A stretch of 14,164 nucleotides of DNA from Hyphomicrobiales bacterium (GCA_003232175.1 QILX01000114.1:1-14164), one strand, 5' to 3'; counted from the stretch's first letter, positions 1 through 8,040 are shown. A program made the numbers and translations. Notes: generated by a model from the letters alone, not told the origin.

Positions 1-13
1 GCGTAGCTGATTT

Positions 14-1258
14 CTACAGCGCCGCGCCGGTCAAAAGCCGTGGTGTTTCACCGGTCAGCCCCGCCGCTTCAGCCATGAAAGCCCGCTTTACCGCCGGCAG
101 TCTGTCGACCAGACCCAGGCCAAGATCGCGAACCAGGCGCAAGCCGTCGTGATCGTTGGAAAAGAGCCGGTTCAAACCGTCATAGCCAAGCGCTGACTGC
201 ACGGTATCAAAACGCCGCCACCTTTCGTATCGCGTCAGGGTCGTGGCGTCGCCCACGTCCAGCCCCAGCCTTGCGGCATCTGCCACACATTCCGCCAGCG
301 CCGCCACATCGCGGAAGCCCAGATTAAGCCCCTGGCCGGCGAGGGGATGCACCACATGAGCGGCGTCGCCAACCAGAGCCAGCCGGGGGGCGGTAAATTT
401 TCGGGCGATCTTGAATTTCAGCGGATAGGCGTGGCGCGGGCCAATGCTCAAGATCCTGCCACGATCCTCGCCAAACCGCCGCTCAAGCTCGATCTGAAAA
501 GCAGACCTTTCCAGATTTGCCAGCCGTGTCGCCTCGGTTTGCGCTTCGGTCCACACCAGAGACGTGCGCTTACCTGTCAAGGGCAACATGGCAAACGGGC
601 CAGATGGATAGAACCGCTCGATGGCAACGCCATTGTGGGGCAAATCATGTTCAATCGTCGCCACCAGACCAGCCTGGCCATAGTCCCAGCTCACGTGGGC
701 GATGGCGTTCAGCGATGCAAGCCTGGACCCCGCGCCATCTGCGGCGACCACCAAAGGTGCGCGCATCTTTTGCCCGTCGGTAAATCTGATTTCACCTGCG
801 GCGCCCAGATCGGTAAATTCGGTGACTTCGCCGATACAAAACGGCGAGACTGCGGGTTTTGTTAGCGTATCGAGCAGACTGGCGATAAGGGCTGGTTCCT
901 CGACAATTTGGGCCGGGTCGTGCGCGGCGTCGGCTTCACCGAACTCAAGCAGACTAAGTTGGGACCCGCCAACGCGGCCATCGGTGACGATTATCCGTTC
1001 CATGGCCTGGGCGTGAGGTTTGAGGGTCGGCCACACACCGAGCCCGCCCAGCATCCGGCGGCTTGCCGCACCAAGCGCATAGGCGCGGCCCGGCGCCCCG
1101 GCTGCCGGTCGCTGCGGCTCGGTTGCCGCAACCACAACACAATCAAGCCCAAGCCCCGATGGCCCCAACGCCAGCGCCAACGCTAGTCCCACCGGGCCGG
1201 CGCCGACAATGATTAGTTCATAATCACGCGCCACCACAGATTCGGGTTTTGCCGCCAT
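14..1258 (-). CDS. ubiH: UbiH/UbiF-family FAD-dependent ubiquinone-biosynthesis hydroxylase
   Basis: This 414-residue flavoprotein monooxygenase probably hydroxylates the ring of a polyprenyl-phenol intermediate in ubiquinone synthesis at the inner membrane. Visible motifs are the N-terminal dinucleotide-binding GAGPVG (residues 19-24), the second FAD/NAD motif ADGAGS (173-178), and the FAD-ribityl GD motif beginning GDAAHVVHPLAGQG (from 297) with its LNLGFRD tail. All three are typical of the UbiH/UbiF/VisC group. The reading frame is open further upstream, to 1375, but the ATG at 1258 has a GGGAG about 13 nt upstream, places the FAD motif at the usual distance from the N-terminus, and avoids overlap with tesB. 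Which ring position it acts on (UbiH, UbiF or alphaproteobacterial UbiL type) cannot be decided from sequence alone. It is divergent from tesB with a 104-nt gap. Confidence 0.88.
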   Translation of the reverse strand: MAAKPESVVARDYELIIVGAGPVGLALALALGPSGLGLDCVVVAATEPQRPAAGAPGRAYALGAASRRMLGGLGVWPTLKPHAQAMERIIVTDGRVGGSQLSLLEFGEADAAHDPAQIVEEPALIASLLDTLTKPAVSPFCIGEVTEFTDLGAAGEIRFTDGQKMRAPLVVAADGAGSRLASLNAIAHVSWDYGQAGLVATIEHDLPHNGVAIERFYPSGPFAMLPLTGKRTSLVWTEAQTEATRLANLERSAFQIELERRFGEDRGRILSIGPRHAYPLKFKIARKFTAPRLALVGDAAHVVHPLAGQGLNLGFRDVAALAECVADAARLGLDVGDATTLTRYERWRRFDTVQSALGYDGLNRLFSNDHDGLRLVRDLGLGLVDRLPAVKRAFMAEAAGLTGETPRLLTGAAL

Positions 1259-1362
1259 GGATTTCGCCGCTCCCTGGTTTGTCACCTCATTTCGGCGCTG
1301 GTGCGCGCCTGACCTATCCCTTAAGAAGACACCACTTGGAAGATGCATCAATCGGGGGTGGC

Positions 1363-2232
1363 ATGCCAACAGCAATTGAAAATCTGGTTGCCCTGCTCGA
1401 CCTTGAACCCCTGGAGGAAAACCTCTTTCGCGGCATCAGCCCCAATGTCGGCTGGCAGCGGGTTTTTGGCGGCCAGGTTATCGGTCAGGCGCTTGTGGCG
1501 GCTAATCGTACAATTCATGACCGCCCCGCCCATTCCATGCACGGCTATTTTATGCGCCCCGGCGACCCCAAGGTGCCGATTATCTACCAGGTCGAACGCT
1601 TGCGCGACGGTAAAAGCTTTTCCACCCGCCATGTTGTCGCCATCCAGCATGGCAAGGCGATTTTTTCGATGTCGGCCTCGTTTCAGAAGATCGAAACCGG
1701 ATTTGAACATCAGGAAAAGATGCCCGATGTGCCGCCGCCCGAAGATCTGGCCAGCAATGAAGACTTGCGCGCCCGTCTGATGGCTTCGGGTAAGCTGCCC
1801 GAACAAATTCGCCGCTACCTGGAACGGGAACAGCCGATCGAGCTGCGCCCGCTTTCCCAGCGCGACCCGGTCAATCCGGAAAAAGGCGAACCCCGGAGGA
1901 GCGTCTGGATCAGAGCCACCGGTCCGCTTCCCGACAATACCGCCCTGCACCAATGCATCCTCGGTTATGCATCGGATTTCACGCTTCTGGATACCGCGCT
2001 CATTCCCCATGGCCGCTGGATACTTGACCCCAGCGTGCAATCCGCCAGCCTTGATCACGCCATGTGGCTGCATCGTCCGTTTCGCGCCGATGACTGGCTG
2101 CTTTATGTTCAAACCAGCACCAACGCCAATGGCGCCCGCGGCTTTGCCAGGGGAAGCGTTTTTGACCGTCAAGGGGTTCTGGTCGCCTCGGTGGCCCAGG
2201 AAGGGCTTATTCGTGATCGCGCGGCGAATTGA
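1363..2232 (+). CDS. tesB: Acyl-CoA thioesterase II
   Basis: This 289-residue double-hotdog thioesterase hydrolyses acyl-CoA to free fatty acid and CoA in the cytoplasm. It follows E. coli TesB (286 residues) almost throughout, including LFRGISPNVGWQRVFGGQV near the N-terminus, FMRPGD (63-68) and SVAQEGLIR near the end. The E. coli catalytic residues Asp204, Thr228 and Gln278 correspond to Asp205, Ser229 and Gln279 here, so the hydroxyl residue is Ser instead of Thr. The start is the ATG at 1363: the homology begins there, and GGGGGTGG lies just upstream. The frame is open back to 1249, but those codons overlap ubiH and resemble nothing in the family. The G5 run in the initiation region is complementary to C-rich loops of the candidate sRNA at 8931-9077. 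Confidence 0.92.
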   Translation: MPTAIENLVALLDLEPLEENLFRGISPNVGWQRVFGGQVIGQALVAANRTIHDRPAHSMHGYFMRPGDPKVPIIYQVERLRDGKSFSTRHVVAIQHGKAIFSMSASFQKIETGFEHQEKMPDVPPPEDLASNEDLRARLMASGKLPEQIRRYLEREQPIELRPLSQRDPVNPEKGEPRRSVWIRATGPLPDNTALHQCILGYASDFTLLDTALIPHGRWILDPSVQSASLDHAMWLHRPFRADDWLLYVQTSTNANGARGFARGSVFDRQGVLVASVAQEGLIRDRAAN

Positions 2233-2259
2233 AGTGCTGGTTTTTTAGACAACGACAAC

Positions 2260-2284
2260 ATTCTGCATAATTGATAGGCAGAAT
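2260..2284. promoter_or_regulatory. Inverted repeat with NtrC-like TGC-N11-GCA spacing upstream of amt
   Basis: ATTCTGC (2260-2266) and GCAGAAT (2278-2284) form a perfect 7-bp dyad separated by 11 nt. The TGC/GCA halves are 11 nt apart, which is the spacing of NtrC sites (TGCACC-N5-GGTGCA). The inner ACC/GGT bases of that consensus are missing. The centre, at about 2272, is about 119 bp upstream of the start predicted from the sigma-54-like promoter, a normal enhancer distance. It could instead be a weak tesB terminator, but no T-tract follows it. Confidence 0.35.
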
Positions 2285-2295
2285 TGATGCCATTC

Positions 2296-2324
2296 TTGAC
2301 GGTACATAAATTCAGATCTCAAAT
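2296..2324 (+). promoter_or_regulatory. Sigma-70-like promoter candidate upstream of amt
   Basis: TTGACG (2296-2301, five of six consensus bases), a 17-nt spacer, then TCAAAT (2319-2324, four of six). This would start transcription near 2331 and could supply basal amt expression alongside the sigma-54-like element downstream. A short inverted repeat, CTTAAA/TTTAAG (2331-2336 and 2345-2350), lies at the predicted start. Evidence is motif matching only. Confidence 0.3.
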
Positions 2325-2363
2325 TTCCAGCTTAAAAACAACAGTTTAAGAATTTTCTGCCAC

Positions 2364-2380
2364 TTGGCACGGCACTTGAC
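2364..2380 (+). promoter_or_regulatory. Sigma-54-type (-24/-12) promoter candidate for amt
   Basis: TTGGCACG (2364-2371) matches the sigma-54 -24 consensus YTGGCACG exactly. After four bases comes TTGAC (2376-2380), at the position and spacing of the -12 TTGCW element (12 nt from G to G). The usually conserved C of the -12 GC is A here. The predicted start is near 2391, giving an 80-nt leader to the amt ATG. An NtrC-like dyad lies upstream, which fits an ammonium transporter. The imperfect -12 is the main doubt. Confidence 0.45.
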
Positions 2381-2469
2381 TCTCTGAAATGGAATCCATT
2401 GCCGTTCCGGCGCGCCCATCAGTGGCCGGAACCAACCATTTTCGGGCAAAATTGCCAAGGAGAGAAAAT

Positions 2470-3816
2470 ATGTCAGGCGCAAAGCCGGCGACCAAAGTTA
2501 CCACCTTCGTCCTGATAACCGCTGGCGCCGTCGGCCTTGGCGGCACGGCCCTGGCGCAAAGCACGGACGCAAGCGCAGTCTCAACCGCCCTGTCGGCGGA
2601 CAGCGTTTACATATTTAACACCTTGCTCTTTTTGATGATGGGTTTCCTGGTCATGTGGATGGCCGCCGGTTTTGCCATGCTCGAGGCCGGCATGGTGCGG
2701 TCCAAGAATGTTGCCATGCAATGCATCAAGAATATTTCGCTTTATTCGGTTGCCGGCCTGATGTTCTGGGCCGTGGGGTATAATTTGATGTATGACGGCG
2801 TCGATGGCGGTTACATCGGCTCGTTCCTGCCAAAATTTATTCCCGACCCGACACAGGATACCGGGGATTATGCCGCCGGCTCAGACTGGTTCTTCCAGAT
2901 GGTATTTGCCGCCGCAACGGCCTCAATCGTATCGGGCACCGTGGCCGAACGCATCAAGCTGTGGCCGTTCCTGGTTTTTTCCGCCCTTCTGACCGGTCTG
3001 ATCTATCCCGTTGTCGGGGCGTGGAAATGGGGTGAGGGCTGGCTCCATGTGCTTGAATTTAGCGACTTTGCCGGCTCGACCCTGGTGCACTCCACCGGCG
3101 GCTGGGCAGCGCTGACCGGCGCCATCATCCTTGGCGCGCGCTCGGGCAAATTTGGCAAGGGCGGCAAGGTGACGCCGTTTCCGGGCTCCTCCATGCCACT
3201 TGCCACACTGGGCACTTTCATCCTGTGGCTGGGCTGGTTTGGATTTAACGGCGGCTCGCAACTGGCGCTGGGGTCGCTGGCCGACGCATCGTCGATATCG
3301 CGTATTTTTGTCAATACCAACCTTGCCGCCGCCGCCGGGGTGATTTCGGCAATGGTCCTGACCCAGCTCACCTATGGCAAGGTCGATCTCACCATGGCGC
3401 TGAACGGTGCCCTGGCCGGGCTGGTTTCCATCACCGCCGAACCGCTGACCCCAACGCCCATGTGGGCCATTTTTATTGGCGCGGTTGGCGGCATGATTGT
3501 CGTGGTGGCGGTGCCGATGCTCGACAAGCTGAAAATCGACGATGTGGTCGGGGCCATACCGGTGCATCTATTTGCAGGCATCTGGGGCACCCTGGCAGTA
3601 CCGCTGACCAACCCCGCTGCGGCATATGCAACTCAGGCTCTGGGCATAGCTGCGGTGGGCGCATTTGTCGTGATTGCCAGTTCAATTGTCTGGTTCGCTC
3701 TGAAAGCCACCGTGGGCATCCGTGTTAGCGAGGAGGAGGAATTGGTTGGCCTGGACCAGTCCGAACTGGGGGTTGAGGCCTATCCCGACTTTGGGCAAGG
3801 GGCGGGCCGCCTTTAG
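2470..3816 (+). CDS. amt: Ammonium transporter (Amt/AmtB family)
   Basis: This 448-residue inner-membrane channel conducts ammonia/ammonium into the cell. It starts with a signal peptide ending near ALAQ (residues 27-30), as in E. coli AmtB, and is followed by about eleven hydrophobic segments. The Amt signature runs from Asp199 (DFAGSTLVHSTGGWAAL) to about Arg224. The twin pore histidines (E. coli His168 and His318) are His207 and His366. The C-terminal cytoplasmic tail GIRVSEEEELVGLD (from 416), which contacts the PII partner GlnK in known systems, is intact. The ATG at 2470 is preceded by AAGGAG (2457-2462) at 7 nt, so the earlier in-frame ATG at 2389 is rejected; it also coincides with the predicted transcription start. 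No glnK lies next to it, although many proteobacteria pair the two genes. Confidence 0.95.
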   Translation: MSGAKPATKVTTFVLITAGAVGLGGTALAQSTDASAVSTALSADSVYIFNTLLFLMMGFLVMWMAAGFAMLEAGMVRSKNVAMQCIKNISLYSVAGLMFWAVGYNLMYDGVDGGYIGSFLPKFIPDPTQDTGDYAAGSDWFFQMVFAAATASIVSGTVAERIKLWPFLVFSALLTGLIYPVVGAWKWGEGWLHVLEFSDFAGSTLVHSTGGWAALTGAIILGARSGKFGKGGKVTPFPGSSMPLATLGTFILWLGWFGFNGGSQLALGSLADASSISRIFVNTNLAAAAGVISAMVLTQLTYGKVDLTMALNGALAGLVSITAEPLTPTPMWAIFIGAVGGMIVVVAVPMLDKLKIDDVVGAIPVHLFAGIWGTLAVPLTNPAAAYATQALGIAAVGAFVVIASSIVWFALKATVGIRVSEEEELVGLDQSELGVEAYPDFGQGAGRL

Positions 3817-3852
3817 CGGTAAACTTCCATCGGCTGATCGGCCCGCTCCGGC

Positions 3853-3870
3853 GCAGTTGGTGCCGACTGC
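3853..3870 (+). terminator. Weak hairpin after amt, possible terminator
   Basis: GCAGTTG (3853-3859) pairs with CGACTGC (3864-3870) around a GTGC loop, with one G-U pair, starting 36 nt after the amt stop. No T-tract follows, so intrinsic termination is doubtful. It may instead be part of the control region of the dapC-ftsK operon, because a TATAGT and a CtrA-type box follow directly. Confidence 0.25.
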
Positions 3871-3878
3871 CGCTATAG

Positions 3879-3894
3879 TTAACTGGCACTTAAC
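3879..3894 (+). promoter_or_regulatory. Perfect CtrA-type box (TTAA-N7-TTAAC) upstream of dapC-ftsK
   Basis: TTAA (3879-3882), seven bases, then TTAAC (3890-3894) is an exact match to the full binding site of the alphaproteobacterial cell-cycle regulator CtrA. It lies 77 nt upstream of the dapC start, in the only gap before dapC-ftsK. It overlaps a good -10-like TATAGT (3874-3879), which would suggest repression of that promoter. Alternatively it could activate a downstream promoter with CATAAT (3917-3922) as the -10. The choice between repression and activation is inference. Confidence 0.45.
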
Positions 3895-3970
3895 CGCCGG
3901 TCTTTAGTCTTGACGCCATAATTGGAGAGTTCCTCGGGCATGTCCCCTGATCAAGAGGCGCGGACCGGAG

Positions 3971-5224
3971 TTGAGTATTCCCACCGATCCCATAACCAGT
4001 CACGCTGGCGGCAATCAGGCAGCGGGTATCCGCTCGCCTTTTGTCCGCTTGAGAGAGCTGCTTGGCGACTATGGCCCCGGGGCCACATCCATCGATCTTT
4101 CCATCGGTGAACCGGGCCACAAATTCCCACCCTTTGTTGGCGAAGTGCTGGCGCGCGCGCAGGCTGGGTTTGGCAAATATCCACCCGCTCGCGGCACACC
4201 GGCTTTCCGTACGGCAGTGGGAGCCTGGCTCGACCGGCGCTATGATCTGGGCACTGGCTTTAACCCTGAGACCTCCATCCTGCCCCTTGCCGGCAGTCGC
4301 GAGGGGCTCTTTTTGATAGCGCTACTCGCTGCCACACGCGCCAGAACCCGGGGCATCGAGCGCCCGGCGTTCGCAATTCCCAACCCGTTTTATCAGACTT
4401 ATGCCGCCGCGGTTCATGCCGCCGGCGGCGAGGCAATTTACCTGCCGGCGACGAGTGATCATGGCTATCTGCCGGATTTCGATGCGCTCACCGACCCGGT
4501 CCGCTCAAGGCTTGCGGCGGTCTATCTTTGCTCTCCGGCCAATCCGCAAGGTTCGGTGGCCAGCCTGGCGTATTGGCGCCGGCTGATCGCATTTGCCCGC
4601 GCCCACCGGGCCATCGTCATTGCGGATGAATGTTATTCGGAGATTTACCGCCAGACGCCACCCCCGGGCATTCTTGAAGCCGCCGATGGCGATTTCAATT
4701 CGGTCTTGAGCTTCAATTCGCTATCCAAGCGATCCAATTTACCAGGCTTGCGGGCTGGTTTTGTCGCCGGCGATCCGGTGCTGATTACAGCCTTTGCCGC
4801 CCATCGCAATGTTGCCGCGGCGTCGGTTCCATTGCCGGTAATGGCCGTTGCTGAGGCCGTCTATGGGGATGAGACCCATGTGAAAGAAAATCGTGCCCTT
4901 TACAATCTGAAATTCGACGCCGCCGCACAAATTCTCCAAGACGGGTTTGCTCACCCGACACCTCCAGGCGCCTTTTTCCTTTGGCTGGACATGAGTGCGA
5001 AAGTAAATCGCGCCTTGGATACATCGGGAACCATGACGTCAGGCGAGGCTGCTGCGCTTCATCTTTGGCGCGAAACCGGGGTAAAAGTTCTGCCCGGGCA
5101 TTTCCTCGAAAAAACACCCCAAACCGGAGACGGCCCGGGCGCGAGCTATATCCGTATCGCTCTTGTGGGCGACCTTGAAGACACAAAAACGGCACTAAAT
5201 CGGCTGACAAAGGTGTTTGCGTAA
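3971..5224 (+). CDS. dapC: PLP-dependent aminotransferase, probable N-succinyldiaminopimelate aminotransferase
   Basis: This 417-residue fold-type I aminotransferase has SLSKRSNLPGLRAGF (from residue 250) with the PLP-binding lysine Lys253. It also has the SPANPQG asparagine region (188-194), ADECYSE (218-224) and a C-terminal YIRIAL with the likely carboxylate-binding Arg. The SLSKRSNLPGLR form and IDLSIGEPGH (41-50) match the DapC group, which makes N-succinyl-LL-diaminopimelate for lysine and peptidoglycan. A different amino-group acceptor cannot be excluded. The start is a TTG at 3971: it is the first ATG, GTG or TTG after the in-frame stop at 3911-3913, and no in-frame ATG exists before the conserved part. 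AAGAGG lies 12 nt upstream. The stop is one nucleotide before the ftsK ATG, indicating a coupled operon. Confidence 0.85.
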   Translation: MSIPTDPITSHAGGNQAAGIRSPFVRLRELLGDYGPGATSIDLSIGEPGHKFPPFVGEVLARAQAGFGKYPPARGTPAFRTAVGAWLDRRYDLGTGFNPETSILPLAGSREGLFLIALLAATRARTRGIERPAFAIPNPFYQTYAAAVHAAGGEAIYLPATSDHGYLPDFDALTDPVRSRLAAVYLCSPANPQGSVASLAYWRRLIAFARAHRAIVIADECYSEIYRQTPPPGILEAADGDFNSVLSFNSLSKRSNLPGLRAGFVAGDPVLITAFAAHRNVAAASVPLPVMAVAEAVYGDETHVKENRALYNLKFDAAAQILQDGFAHPTPPGAFFLWLDMSAKVNRALDTSGTMTSGEAAALHLWRETGVKVLPGHFLEKTPQTGDGPGASYIRIALVGDLEDTKTALNRLTKVFA

Positions 5225-5225
5225 A

Positions 5226-7982
5226 ATGAAACTCAAATACATCAATTATTGGGAATATCTGTTGCCGGCGGAGCTTCGCCGCGCGGTTCTTCGCCAATTG
5301 GCGGCGCTGATTGGCGTCGGGTTTCTTGTGCTGGCCCTTGGATTCGGGCTTAGTCTGGCCAGCTGGACGTCAGCTGATCCAAGTTTAAATCATGCAACAG
5401 CCGCGCCGGCAGCGAATTGGCTTGGGTCCCTTGGTGCCGTTGTCGCTGATATCGCAATGCAGACTTTCGGGCTCGGCGCCATTGCCCTGGCCACGGTTCT
5501 GGCGGCATGGGGCTGGCGTCTGGCCAGCGGCAGGCCGATCCGCCGGCCTTTTCGTCGGTTTCTGGTGACCGTATTTGCGCTGGCCCTTGCCGGCGGGTTT
5601 GCATCCGGGCTTGCCTCGCCAGAGGGTTGGCCCCTGGTGGTCGGCCTTGGAGGTTTGTTCGGCGATCTGGTTTTTGCCGCCGCCCACTGGCCTTTCATCG
5701 AGTTACTCGGGATCCGAACTCACACATTCGCAACCCTGGTACTGGCGGTGTTTACCCTCTCGACCGCCTGGTACGCTTCGGCTATCGGATCCGGGCGCGA
5801 ATTGATTCAGCCGGTAAAACGGCGGCGGAAAGTCACCGCGAGTTCAAGGTCAGACGAATATGAGGACATCGACGACAGTGCCGCGATCATCGGTCTTGGT
5901 GCCTTGGTTCATTTTATTTTCAGCGGATTTGCCATGGCACGGCGCTTCCTGCGTTGGCTGTTCGCCGTATTAACCGGCCGATCGCGAGACGGGGAACAGT
6001 CGCGGCTGAAAATTGCCATGGCCCGCGCCGGCGAGGCCGGAGAGAACGATCTTGACTGGCGCCAACCCGGCGAGACACAAGTAAACCTTCCTGATGAATA
6101 TGAGGTGGATGAGGATTCCAGCGGTTCACAGCGTTCGCGGGAAGGTCATGCCGGCGCCTTGGGATCAAAAGCCTCCATATTCGGAATGGCGGGGTTGAAA
6201 CGACTGTGGTTTAGCGACGATATAGGCCGGACTGCCATCGGCGAAGGCCGCATTGAGCCCCACCTTGCGGCCAAGGGCCCCGGCCACGGGTTTCCCGAAC
6301 CCGGTCAGGAGATGCATGAAGCTGGCGCCGGCGACGGCGAATTCGACAAGCACCAGGGCACGGACACCACTGCGCCGGCAAAATCGCCAAGAAAAAAACG
6401 CGCCAAGAAAAAAACATCAAACACAGGTTTCAACTTTGTTGGCGATCCCGATGCCGAATATCAGCTTCCACCATTGACCCTACTTGCCAAACCGGCCCCC
6501 GCAAAACCAGGGACAAAGATGACCAACGACATGCTGGCCCAGAATGCCAGCATGCTTGAAGGCGTACTTGAAGATTTCGGCGTGCGCGGTGAAATTGTCA
6601 ACGTCCGTCCGGGTCCCGTGGTCACGCTATACGAACTGGAACCGGCACCAGGTATAAAATCGTCCCGCGTCATCGGGCTGGCGGACGATATCGCCCGATC
6701 AATGAGCGCCATATCCGCCCGAGTCGCCGTGGTGCCCGGCCGCAACGCCATTGGCATCGAATTGCCGAACGAAAAACGCGAGACGGTGTATTTCTCCGAT
6801 CTGCTTTCCTCCCAAGACTACGAAAACGCCAAGCAGATCCTGCCCATGGCGCTGGGCAAAACCATTAGCGGCGAACCGATGGTCACTGATCTTGCCGCCA
6901 TGCCGCATCTGCTGGTCGCCGGCACCACAGGTTCGGGCAAGTCAGTGGGCATAAACGCCATGATCCTTTCACTGTTGTTCCGCCTCAGACCCGATGAATG
7001 CAAGCTGATCATGATCGACCCCAAGATGCTGGAGCTATCGGTTTATGACGGCATTCCCCATCTGCTGACGCCGGTTGTCACCGAACCGGGCAAAGCCGTT
7101 GTGGCGCTGAAATGGGCGGTGCGGGAGATGGAAGACCGCTACAAGAACATGTCCAAGCTTGGGGTTCGAAACATTAGCGGCTTCAACAAGCGGGTTCGCG
7201 AAGCCCAGGCCAATGGCGAGGTGCTGACCCGTACCGTGCAGACAGGCTTTGACCGTGAGACCGGGCAGGCGGTCTACGAAACCGAAGAAATGGACCTCTC
7301 GCCCCTGCCGTATATCGTCATCTTCGTCGACGAGATGGCCGACTTGATGATGGTTGCGGGCAAGGATATCGAAGGTACGATCCAGCGCCTGGCGCAAATG
7401 GCCCGCGCCGCCGGCCTGCATCTCATTATGGCCACCCAGCGCCCGAGTGTCGATGTCATTACTGGCACTATCAAGGCCAATTTCCCGACGCGCATCAGTT
7501 TTCAGGTCACTTCCAAAATTGACAGCCGCACGATTTTGGGTGAAATGGGCGCCGAACAACTTCTGGGTCAGGGCGATATGCTGTTTATGGCCGGGGGGGG
7601 TCGTATTGGCCGGGTTCACGGGGCGTTTGTTTCCGACGAAGAAGTCGAAAGCGTAGTCCAGTTCCTCAAACGTCAGGGCGTGCCGGAATATCTTGAAGCG
7701 ATAACCACCGAAAGTGAGGATACAGGCGACAGCGGTTTTGGCGTCCCCTTAAGTGGTGGGAATTCGGGTTCGGAAGCCGACCAGATCTATGATCAAGCTG
7801 TAGCCATCGTTGCCCGGGATCGAAAGGCCTCAACAAGTTATATACAACGGCGGCTTTCAATCGGGTATAATCGTGCCGCGACAATCATTGAGCGCATGGA
7901 GGACGAGGGTGTAATCAGCACCGCCAACCATGCCGGAAAACGGGAGGTCCTGGCTCCGGAGACCAGCTTCGAAGACGGCTAG
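5226..7982 (+). CDS. ftsK: DNA translocase FtsK
   Basis: This 918-residue septal protein pumps DNA to finish chromosome segregation and helps assemble the divisome. The N-terminal domain has about four to five membrane segments (roughly residues 27-47, 70-97, 112-130, 138-155, 168-188). A further hydrophobic stretch at 220-248 precedes a charged linker with a lysine/arginine block (389-396). The motor has Walker A GTTGSGKS (566-573), Walker B IVIFVDEMAD (697-706) and MATQRPSVDVITG (735-747). The gamma winged helix that reads polar KOPS-like sites and activates XerCD covers about 852-912. The ATG at 5226 begins one base after the dapC stop. A TTG at 5217 inside dapC is a less likely start. A run of eight G at 7593-7600 encodes the conserved MAGGGRIGRVHG loop. 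Confidence 0.96.
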   Translation: MKLKYINYWEYLLPAELRRAVLRQLAALIGVGFLVLALGFGLSLASWTSADPSLNHATAAPAANWLGSLGAVVADIAMQTFGLGAIALATVLAAWGWRLASGRPIRRPFRRFLVTVFALALAGGFASGLASPEGWPLVVGLGGLFGDLVFAAAHWPFIELLGIRTHTFATLVLAVFTLSTAWYASAIGSGRELIQPVKRRRKVTASSRSDEYEDIDDSAAIIGLGALVHFIFSGFAMARRFLRWLFAVLTGRSRDGEQSRLKIAMARAGEAGENDLDWRQPGETQVNLPDEYEVDEDSSGSQRSREGHAGALGSKASIFGMAGLKRLWFSDDIGRTAIGEGRIEPHLAAKGPGHGFPEPGQEMHEAGAGDGEFDKHQGTDTTAPAKSPRKKRAKKKTSNTGFNFVGDPDAEYQLPPLTLLAKPAPAKPGTKMTNDMLAQNASMLEGVLEDFGVRGEIVNVRPGPVVTLYELEPAPGIKSSRVIGLADDIARSMSAISARVAVVPGRNAIGIELPNEKRETVYFSDLLSSQDYENAKQILPMALGKTISGEPMVTDLAAMPHLLVAGTTGSGKSVGINAMILSLLFRLRPDECKLIMIDPKMLELSVYDGIPHLLTPVVTEPGKAVVALKWAVREMEDRYKNMSKLGVRNISGFNKRVREAQANGEVLTRTVQTGFDRETGQAVYETEEMDLSPLPYIVIFVDEMADLMMVAGKDIEGTIQRLAQMARAAGLHLIMATQRPSVDVITGTIKANFPTRISFQVTSKIDSRTILGEMGAEQLLGQGDMLFMAGGGRIGRVHGAFVSDEEVESVVQFLKRQGVPEYLEAITTESEDTGDSGFGVPLSGGNSGSEADQIYDQAVAIVARDRKASTSYIQRRLSIGYNRAATIIERMEDEGVISTANHAGKREVLAPETSFEDG

Positions 7983-8040
7983 AGCGCTTCTGTTTAAATC
8001 GGCTGGCTGGTTTTTTGTTGAGTAATCGGCGGTACTGCTT

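Noticed and set aside
347..865. 172-codon plus-strand frame inside ubiH
   Set aside because: It is antisense to a well-conserved flavoprotein and its composition is typical of a reverse-frame shadow.
1249..1362. N-terminal extension of TesB from an upstream ATG
   Set aside because: The extension overlaps the ubiH start and has no similarity to TesB, while the ATG at 1363 matches the family's N-terminus.
1348..2172. 274-codon antisense frame across tesB
   Set aside because: tesB is clearly coding with catalytic residues. The antisense product shows no domain and no ribosome site.
2331..2350. CtrA site at CTTAAA...TTTAAG upstream of amt
   Set aside because: The two TTAA halves are ten bases apart, not seven, so the CtrA spacing fails.
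2923..3567. 214-codon antisense frame inside amt
   Set aside because: It is rich in His/Gln/Arg/Gly, as expected when transmembrane codons are read in reverse, with no domain.
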